From NCBI GenBank assembly GCA_018897475.1, contig JAHIKS010000063.1, positions 1 through 5,026 of the forward strand: a stretch of DNA of 5,026 bases, written 5' to 3'. Made by a program: the position numbers and the translations under genes. Each line of letters starts with the position of its first letter. The stretch's first letter is position 1. Positions 1 to 5,026 of this stretch are shown piece by piece. Source of the stretch: Candidatus Altarchaeota archaeon. GTDB taxonomy: Archaea > Altiarchaeota > Altiarchaeia > IMC4 > QMZM01. Below the pieces are notes generated by a model. It had not been told where the DNA came from, did no database searches, and worked only from the letters and a program-made list of their open reading frames with translations.

Positions 1-1
1 C

Positions 2-1981
2 GTCTACGAGCAGTTTCTTGGAAAGGTAATACGCCTAACACCCTCACACCGTGCGATGGTAGAGGAGAAACCAGAGGTCAAGAAAGCAGGCGGTGTCTAC
101 TACACGCCGAAGTATATTGTAGAGTACATTGTTGAGAACACCATTGGCAAACTGATAAAAGGAAAAACGCCCAAGCATATTTCTTCAATTAAGATGCTTG
201 ACCCAGCGTGTGGTTCAGGGTCATTTCTTATTGGCGCATATACATATCTTCTCAATTATCATCGAGACTGGTATGTAAACCATAACCCTGAGAAACATCA
301 AAAGGAGGTATATCAAGGCAAAGGTGGCCAATGGTATCTCACATTAGATGAGAAAAAACGAATCCTCCTGAATAACATATACGGAGTAGATATAGACGGC
401 CAAGCAGTAGAGGTTACGAAACTCAACCTGCTACTGAAGGTCTTAGAAGACGAACACAGAGAACCACAAAAACGTTTACTGGGTAGGGTGCTACCAGACC
501 TACACAAAAACATCAAGTGCGGAAACAGCTTGATCGATCCGGACTTCTATGCATGCCAGAAGAAACTGTTAAGCGATGAGGAGCAGTACAGGATAAACGC
601 CTTTGACTGGGACAAGGAGTTCCCCTTCAAGTTTGATGCAGTGATTGGGAATCCACCATACCTTAATATTGATGATACGTGGGGTAAGGGCGATGTGCGC
701 TTAAAGGCAATAAAATCCCAGTACCCCCACATCTATAATGACAAAACAGATATTTTATTATATTTCCTTGCAAAAGCAGCCAAACTCTCAAAAGGATATT
801 GTAGCTTTATAGTTTCGCGTGCTTTTTTGGAGGCTTACAAAGCAGATAAGTTAAGGAAGTTTTTGCTTGAAAGTTCAGCAATTAGAGAGATTATTGACTT
901 CAGAAACTTTTATGTTTTCCCACGCGTTGGAATCACAACTTGTATACTGAGATATTGTCCGGGCCATAGACCTGATAAAATAAATATTTTCCAATTATTG
1001 GATAAAAAACTAGCTTCCATTAACCTATCAAAAAATCTTAAAAATCACGATGTATTTGATCTAGTTACTATTAGTCAGAAAAGATTAGATGATGAACCAT
1101 GGACTTTTGCCTCTGATGAAATAACAAGATTAAATGAGAAAATAGATTCTGTGGGTATGAGGTTAGGTGACTTTATGATAATTGGTCAAGGAATGCAAAC
1201 TGGCCGCAATAAAGTCTTCGGTAAACGCACAAAAGAGGAGATGGAATCTTGGGGTTTAACTAAAAAGATGTCCTATAAGCGCGCTTCAAACTCAGATATC
1301 CAACAATATCACATTAGAGATCGTGGAGAATATCTTCTCTATCTTGAGAATATGGCGGATTTCAATAGATTACCTAAGAAGCTACAGGGGCACTTACTTT
1401 CTCACAAAAACGAACTGAAAAAAAGAGCGGCGTATCAAAGAGGAGATTGTGAATGGTGGAAGTACACGTGGCCTCTCCATAAAGAGCATTACAATAGAAA
1501 AAGGATATTATGTCCTTACCTTTCTACATTCAACAGGTTCGCATTGGATAGTAACGACGAATTTCTTAGCCTGACAGACACCACTGTCATTTTTGAGAAT
1601 AACCAAGATGAGAAATTGTATTATTTGTTGGCGCTCCTGAACTCAAAACTACTAACGTTCCGATTCAGGACGATAGGTAAACTAAAAAGTGGGGGGATTT
1701 ATGAGTATTTCTGGAATAGTATATCAAAACTGCCAATTAAGAAAATCGATTTTTCTGACACTGGAAAGAAGAAATCACACGATGAGGTAGTTCTCTTAGT
1801 TTCTCATATACATGATTTATACAAGAGGTTAGATTCCGCACGAACTCCCGACGAGAAGGAAAGGATAGAAAGACAGATAGATGCAACAGACAAGCAGATA
1901 GACCAACTGGTTTATCAGTTATATGGGTTGACAGATGGAGAGATAAAGATTGTTGAGGGATTTATGCTCCGAGGTACCTGA
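2..1981 (+). CDS. Type IIG / Eco57I-class N6-adenine DNA methyltransferase (restriction-modification enzyme), 5'-partial
   Basis: This enzyme transfers a methyl group from S-adenosylmethionine to adenine N6 at a specific DNA site; relatives often carry a fused N-terminal endonuclease. The frame is open to the left edge, and the residues before base 56 (VYEQFLGKVIRL) match the conserved run-in of this family, so the ATG at 56 is internal. Fragment numbering starts at base 2. GGVYYTPKYIVEYIV (about 30-44) resembles motif X. LDPACGSGSF (about 66-75, D67 at base 200) is SAM motif I. GVDIDG (about 128-133) holds the acidic motif II residue. NPPY (217-220, bases 650-661) is catalytic motif IV of N6-adenine enzymes. 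A TaqI-like target-recognition region runs from about 386 to 570, and a charged helical tail follows (about 597-653). No PD-(D/E)xK nuclease motif is visible; if present it lies upstream. A methyltransferase-only protein is the alternative. The family call is strong and the site specificity cannot be read. Confidence 0.93.
   Translation, partial: VYEQFLGKVIRLTPSHRAMVEEKPEVKKAGGVYYTPKYIVEYIVENTIGKLIKGKTPKHISSIKMLDPACGSGSFLIGAYTYLLNYHRDWYVNHNPEKHQKEVYQGKGGQWYLTLDEKKRILLNNIYGVDIDGQAVEVTKLNLLLKVLEDEHREPQKRLLGRVLPDLHKNIKCGNSLIDPDFYACQKKLLSDEEQYRINAFDWDKEFPFKFDAVIGNPPYLNIDDTWGKGDVRLKAIKSQYPHIYNDKTDILLYFLAKAAKLSKGYCSFIVSRAFLEAYKADKLRKFLLESSAIREIIDFRNFYVFPRVGITTCILRYCPGHRPDKINIFQLLDKKLASINLSKNLKNHDVFDLVTISQKRLDDEPWTFASDEITRLNEKIDSVGMRLGDFMIIGQGMQTGRNKVFGKRTKEEMESWGLTKKMSYKRASNSDIQQYHIRDRGEYLLYLENMADFNRLPKKLQGHLLSHKNELKKRAAYQRGDCEWWKYTWPLHKEHYNRKRILCPYLSTFNRFALDSNDEFLSLTDTTVIFENNQDEKLYYLLALLNSKLLTFRFRTIGKLKSGGIYEYFWNSISKLPIKKIDFSDTGKKKSHDEVVLLVSHIHDLYKRLDSARTPDEKERIERQIDATDKQIDQLVYQLYGLTDGEIKIVEGFMLRGT
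1971..1975 (+). promoter_or_regulatory. Shine-Dalgarno site GAGGT that fixes the start of the HTH-peptidase gene
   Basis: GAGGT is fully complementary to the ACCUC in the 3' tail of 16S rRNA and sits 7 bases before the ATG at 1983. It lies inside the last codons of the methyltransferase gene. This makes 1983 a far better start than the upstream in-frame TTG at 1950, which would add 11 residues outside the HTH domain. The site overlaps the 8-base palindrome AGGTACCT (1972-1979). Confidence 0.7.
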
Positions 1982-1982
1982 A

Positions 1983-3134
1983 ATGCCTAAATCAGTTAAA
2001 GTTGAGGTGGATCCAGATGTCTTTAAGTGGCTTAGGATAAGCGCCGGCTGGACAGTGGAGGATGTGAGTAAGAGGCTTAAGACAAGTTCTGATGTTATTG
2101 GGAAAGTTGAGGGGGGCAAAAGGAATCCCACATTAAGGCAACTAAAAGAATTATCGCAAGTTTTTAGAAGACCCATAGCTGCTTTCTTACTTTCAGAGCC
2201 AAAAAAAGAAAAGCCGATGCCAAAAGACTATCGGATGCTTCCAAATAAGGAGGATATATTCGATAAAAAAACCATTCTCGTACTGAGAAAGGCTAGAAAT
2301 CTGCAGGAGATAAGCGAAGAACTCTCAAAAAATATTGATTATCAAACAAAACCAAAAATAGAAAGGGTGAATAACTCTGTCAATCCTAAAGAAATTGCAA
2401 ATAATTACCGGAAGAAATTTGATTTAACTGAGGAAAAACAAAGAAAATTCAAAACTGCATATAACTTCTTCAACTACCTGAGAGATGTTCTTGAGGACAT
2501 GAACATACTTGTTTTTCAGTTTTCTATGCCCCTGGAAGATGCGAGAGGGTTTGTATTGGTGGATGAATTGCCAAACATCATTGTCGTAAACACAAAAGAC
2601 AGTATTGAAGCAAGAGTGTTCTCCTTAATGCATGAATTTGCACACATACTGCTGGGAGAGTCCATAATTGACCTTCCAGACGTATCGAAAATAAGAAAAA
2701 ATAAAATTGAACAATGGTGCGATGAATTCGCCTCATCGTTCTTATTTCCCGAAGAAATTTCCAAAAGACTTTTTGAATCAAAAAATGATGTCCTCACGGA
2801 TTCAAAAACACTAAGGGGGCTTTCAAGGAAATACAAACTAAGTAAAGCAATGATTTTGGTCAATATGCGTAAATTGCACTATATCTCAGAAAACGAGTTT
2901 GAGGAAGTTCTTAATAGATACAAACCCCCAGAGAAGAAATCAAAAAAGAAGGGAGGGAAACAAGGGGGCGGAATACCATCAGACAAAAGATGCATTTCAC
3001 AAGTTGGAACCAAATTCGTTTCTATTGTTGCAAACAACTATGATCATAGACATATCACATACACTGATGCCCTGAATTACCTATCTATCAAATCAAAAAA
3101 TTTTGATAAAGTATTGGCTAAAGCAAGAAAATGA
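1983..3134 (+). CDS. XRE-family helix-turn-helix protein fused to ImmA/IrrE (M78/DUF955) zinc metallopeptidase
   Basis: A 383-residue protein with an N-terminal DNA-binding domain and a C-terminal protease domain. Residues about 13-70 form an XRE HTH, with the recognition-helix pattern SSDVIGKVEGGKRNPT typical of Cro/C1-type regulators. The gluzincin motif HEFAH is at 217-221 (bases 2631-2645) and the third zinc ligand is probably E248 in the CDEFASSFLFP motif, so the peptidase looks intact. A Lys/Gly-rich linker (about 314-331) leads to a short helical C-terminal segment. In this family, ImmA of Bacillus ICEBs1 and IrrE/PprI of Deinococcus cleave repressor-like regulators after DNA damage. 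The substrate here is unknown. The gene starts 1 base after the methyltransferase stop and overlaps the next start by ATGA, so it is probably co-transcribed with both. Possible roles are RM controller, regulator or antitoxin of the PIN-like partner, or damage sensor. Confidence 0.92.
   Translation: MPKSVKVEVDPDVFKWLRISAGWTVEDVSKRLKTSSDVIGKVEGGKRNPTLRQLKELSQVFRRPIAAFLLSEPKKEKPMPKDYRMLPNKEDIFDKKTILVLRKARNLQEISEELSKNIDYQTKPKIERVNNSVNPKEIANNYRKKFDLTEEKQRKFKTAYNFFNYLRDVLEDMNILVFQFSMPLEDARGFVLVDELPNIIVVNTKDSIEARVFSLMHEFAHILLGESIIDLPDVSKIRKNKIEQWCDEFASSFLFPEEISKRLFESKNDVLTDSKTLRGLSRKYKLSKAMILVNMRKLHYISENEFEEVLNRYKPPEKKSKKKGGKQGGGIPSDKRCISQVGTKFVSIVANNYDHRHITYTDALNYLSIKSKNFDKVLAKARK
3092..3107. repeat. 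Short inverted repeat ATCAAAA-AA-TTTTGAT near the 3' end of the HTH-peptidase gene
   Basis: Two perfect 7-base arms are separated by 2 bases and end 23 bases before the DUF4411 start codon. The site lies in coding sequence for the last residues of the HTH-peptidase. It is AT-rich, so chance is a real possibility. It could be a protein-binding half-site pair or a weak RNA structure affecting entry into the downstream gene. Confidence 0.3.
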
Positions 3135-3622
3135 GTTCAAACTTCTATATTATTGATACTTCTTCACTGATAGAATTGAACAAGCATAATCCTAGGGATG
3201 TCTATCCGGGTCCATGGAATAAAATTGAACTTTTGATAAAAAATGACCGGTTAGTAGCGCCTAAAGAAGTTTTCAATGAAATAAAAGAAATTGATGATTC
3301 ACTGTCTCGTTGGGCTAAAAAACAAAGTAAATTTTTTATCCCACCAAATCCCAGGCAAATAGAGATTGTTAAAGACATACTCAAGGAATTTCCCTCGTTA
3401 ATTAAAATCAGCGGAACATATGATGCAGACCCATGGGTTATTGCATTAGCAATAGAACTAGCTAAAGATCCCCAAAAAAGATTACTGACAATTAAGAGAA
3501 TTGTTGTGACTGAAGAAAAAATAAGAGGGAACAGAGTAAAAATACCCTTCGTTTGCGAGAATTATAACATTGAAGCCATCGATATAATTGATATGTTCAG
3601 AACTGAAGGATGGAGATTTTAA
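3131..3622 (+). CDS. DUF4411 family PIN-like putative ribonuclease/toxin
   Basis: A 163-residue protein recognised as DUF4411, a PIN-like family often encoded beside HTH-ImmA/IrrE genes. PIN nucleases use clustered acidic residues to bind metal and cut RNA, and many act as VapC-type toxins. Candidate active-site residues are D9 in the opening strand (YIIDTSSLIELN), E46 and/or E50 (APKEVFNEIKE), D98 and D100 (YDADPWVIALA) and E128/E129 after IVVTEE. The C-terminal EGWRF ending is typical of the family. No signal peptide or membrane segment is seen. The start ATG overlaps the stop of the peptidase gene (ATGA), and no good Shine-Dalgarno site precedes it, which points to translational coupling. 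Toxicity is inferred from the fold and neighbourhood; no small classical antitoxin gene is present, so the HTH-peptidase is the likely partner. Confidence 0.88.
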   Translation: MSSNFYIIDTSSLIELNKHNPRDVYPGPWNKIELLIKNDRLVAPKEVFNEIKEIDDSLSRWAKKQSKFFIPPNPRQIEIVKDILKEFPSLIKISGTYDADPWVIALAIELAKDPQKRLLTIKRIVVTEEKIRGNRVKIPFVCENYNIEAIDIIDMFRTEGWRF

Positions 3623-3646
3623 TGCAAAATATTACAATACCCCCAC
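3623..3646. other. 24-base convergent intergenic junction, no clear terminator
   Basis: This is the only non-coding DNA of note in the window. It separates the TAA of the DUF4411 gene from the TAG of lysS. It contains an AT-rich half and a CCCCCACC half. I see no strong hairpin with a T-run on either strand. Archaeal-style termination on T-rich stretches could use TCTCTTCTTTAC (3659-3670) on the plus strand, inside the lysS 3' end, but that is weak. The two transcripts probably overlap at their 3' ends. Confidence 0.5.
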
Positions 3647-5026
3647 CTAACAAGACAATCTCTTCTTTACAAAATCCTTCTCAAGACTGAGAAGGAACAT
3701 AGCGGCCTTGGGACCCTTCACCTTACCTATCAGCGCAAGATAGACGGCCTCAAAGAGCTTCTCCGGCTCTAATTCAAGTTCTCTTGCGATTTCATAAATT
3801 CTCTTATGCAACTCCTTGGGCGTGAATTTCTTGTCCAATTCCCCGGCGAGAACCTTGAGCCCTTCCTTCTGCTTATTATCCAACCTTGCCTTTGCTGCTT
3901 CCTTATCCTCAATTATCTTGAAATTCAGATATTCAGGACCATGACTCTTGTTCCATTCCCTTGCAAGAGCCAATCTCGACTTCAATCTTCCACTATCAAA
4001 TTTCTCATAGCCGGAATTCTCCAGCCTCTTCGATATATCCTTCACATCCAGGTCTGGAACTATCTGAGCAAGAACGGCGCAGAGTGTAAACGGAACCCCG
4101 AGGAATTTAGGCTCCGAAACCTGGGAAAGCCAGTACATCCTCGTCTCGCTGTCCTCGCCCTTCTTCTGCCTGAAATAAATCCTCTCGGCATTGTCATACT
4201 CGTCCACCATTGCAGGAATCCTCGCAAGATTTATGTCCCTCTGCTTCTGCAGCCTCTTGTACATGAAGAATTTCAGGGCTTCGGGCTCGCATATCTTCAG
4301 CCAGTCGCCAAGCGTAATCACATTTCCTTTCGACGAGGAAATCTTCTCCCCGTTCAGGGTGAAGAATTCGTAGATGACTGGAATCGGTGGCTCCCAGCCG
4401 AAGATTTCCTTGCAGATTTCCTTGGCGGTCCAGAACGACCCCCCGGCCGAGGCGTGTTCCTTTCCGAGTGGCTCGCAGGTTACCTTGAAGTGCGCCCACC
4501 TCAAAGCCCACTCAACCCTCCACGGCACCTTCCCGTGCCCTTCTTTGAGGCTGCTATCACCCTCAAAACCGCAGCCCTTCGCCTTTCCGCCGGAAATCTC
4601 CGTGTCCTCGCACCTGTAGCTGACAGAATCGCCGTCAATCCCAACCGCCTTGGTGGTGGAAATCTTCCCGCACTTCTCGCAGATTGGGCTCCAGAGAACA
4701 GTGTCCTTGGGAAGGGGTTCCCTCCTGAATTTATTCAGGATTTCAATAATCTTCTCAGAGTCCTTCATTGCAGTTTTAATGCCATCATAGAATTCCCCGC
4801 TCCTGTAAAGCTCCGTCGCAGAATATACCTTCGGTTCAACTCCGAACTCCTTCAAATCCCCCAGGAACTGGGTAACGTGGTGTTCTACAAAACCATCATG
4901 ACAGCCCTCCGGGTCCGGGATGTCTTTGACAGGATGGCCAAGATACTCCTTCAGCGACTCCATCCCCTTGGGCACCTTCCTGAACGGGTCGGAATCATCA
5001 GCAACCCAGATGAATCCTACCTTAGC
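3647..5026 (-). CDS. lysS: Lysyl-tRNA synthetase, class I (archaeal type), 5'-partial
   Basis: Charges tRNA-Lys with lysine using ATP in the cytoplasm. The visible part is 459 residues, running from the right edge to a TAG stop at 3649-3647. The frame is open upstream of the GTG at 4975 and reads GFIWVADDSDPFRKVPKG, a conserved stretch of the family, so that GTG is internal. The family is usually about 520-530 residues, so roughly 65-70 N-terminal residues, including the HIGH signature, lie outside the window. Fragment numbering starts at base 5026. C116, C119, C139 and C152 make a likely zinc-binding knuckle. HASAGGSFWTAKEI lies at about 191-204. KISSSKGN, the KMSKS-type ATP loop, is at 228-235 (bases 4345-4322). 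An alpha-helical anticodon-binding region ends with GPKAAMFLLSLEKDFVKKRL. It is unrelated in fold to the class II LysRS of most bacteria. It converges on the RM cassette, and its promoter is out of view. Confidence 0.95.
   Translation of the reverse strand, partial: AKVGFIWVADDSDPFRKVPKGMESLKEYLGHPVKDIPDPEGCHDGFVEHHVTQFLGDLKEFGVEPKVYSATELYRSGEFYDGIKTAMKDSEKIIEILNKFRREPLPKDTVLWSPICEKCGKISTTKAVGIDGDSVSYRCEDTEISGGKAKGCGFEGDSSLKEGHGKVPWRVEWALRWAHFKVTCEPLGKEHASAGGSFWTAKEICKEIFGWEPPIPVIYEFFTLNGEKISSSKGNVITLGDWLKICEPEALKFFMYKRLQKQRDINLARIPAMVDEYDNAERIYFRQKKGEDSETRMYWLSQVSEPKFLGVPFTLCAVLAQIVPDLDVKDISKRLENSGYEKFDSGRLKSRLALAREWNKSHGPEYLNFKIIEDKEAAKARLDNKQKEGLKVLAGELDKKFTPKELHKRIYEIARELELEPEKLFEAVYLALIGKVKGPKAAMFLLSLEKDFVKKRLSC

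Noticed and set aside
1911..1925. TTTATCAGTTATATG as an internal TATA-box promoter for the HTH-peptidase gene
   Set aside because: It lies within methyltransferase coding sequence, has no BRE-like purine element that I can see, and such AT strings are common here.
1972..1979. AGGTACCT palindrome over the Shine-Dalgarno site as an operator
   Set aside because: An 8-base palindrome with no spacer is too short to claim, and it is explained by the ribosome binding site plus the last methyltransferase codons.
2516..2863. 115-codon open frame on the minus strand opposite the HTH-peptidase
   Set aside because: It lies wholly antisense to the conserved zinc-peptidase core, and its Ser/Phe-rich translation looks like a shadow of an AT-rich gene.
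1691..2968. Oligo-G tracts: G6 at 1691-1696, G6 at 2111-2116, G5 at 2964-2968, as possible phase-variation sites
   Set aside because: They are shorter than tracts known to slip often, and each encodes Gly-Gly expected by the protein family or linker.
3616..3630. ATTTT-AATGC-AAAAT small stem at the DUF4411 stop as a terminator
   Set aside because: It is five A-T pairs only with no following T-run, too weak to call.
3622..3690. Small plus-strand frame starting at the TAATG overlap after DUF4411, 22 codons, stopping at TGA 3688-3690
   Set aside because: It has no family resemblance and no ribosome binding site, and it runs almost entirely antisense to the conserved lysS C-terminus; the TAATG is probably chance.
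4194..4619. Open frames on both strands inside the GC-rich part of lysS (4194-4511 minus, 4374-4619 plus)
   Set aside because: Their length follows from low stop-codon frequency in GC-rich DNA, and the strongly conserved lysS frame accounts for the region.

Overview
The window most likely comes from an archaeon. Its only clear housekeeping gene is a class I (archaeal-type) lysyl-tRNA synthetase, the genes are tightly packed, and the one readable Shine-Dalgarno site (GAGGT) fits the 3' end of archaeal or bacterial 16S rRNA. Class I LysRS also occurs in some bacteria, such as spirochaetes and some alphaproteobacteria, so the archaeal call is probable, not certain. I cannot name a lineage.

Layout. 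Bases 2-3622 on the plus strand hold three head-to-tail genes with no real gaps. The first is the C-terminal 659 residues of a large Eco57I/type IIG-like N6-adenine DNA methyltransferase (probably a fused restriction-modification enzyme), running in from the left edge. The second is an XRE helix-turn-helix protein fused to an ImmA/IrrE (M78) zinc peptidase. The third is a DUF4411 PIN-like putative nuclease. The first junction has 1 base between stop and start, and the second is an ATGA overlap, so this looks like one transcript. Bases 3647-5026 on the minus strand hold the C-terminal 459 residues of lysyl-tRNA synthetase, entering from the right edge and converging on the operon with only 24 bases between the stop codons.

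How the genes may work together. The three plus-strand genes look like an anti-mobile-element or genome-maintenance cassette. The methyltransferase/RM enzyme marks DNA (and probably cuts it through a domain lying outside the window). The HTH-peptidase and PIN-like pair resembles a toxin-antitoxin-like or stress-triggered module. Functional coupling of the pair to the RM enzyme is inferred from gene order only. The sampled base composition of the cassette (mostly 25-38% G+C, with a 47-52% stretch over the methyltransferase catalytic core) differs from the synthetase (up to about 60% in its middle), consistent with an acquired island next to a core gene.

Both outer genes are cut by the window edges. 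The first ATG of the methyltransferase (base 56) and the first GTG of the synthetase (base 4975) are internal codons, not true starts. No RNA genes, CRISPR arrays, insertion sequences or convincing terminators are visible, and no non-coding stretch exceeds 24 bases.
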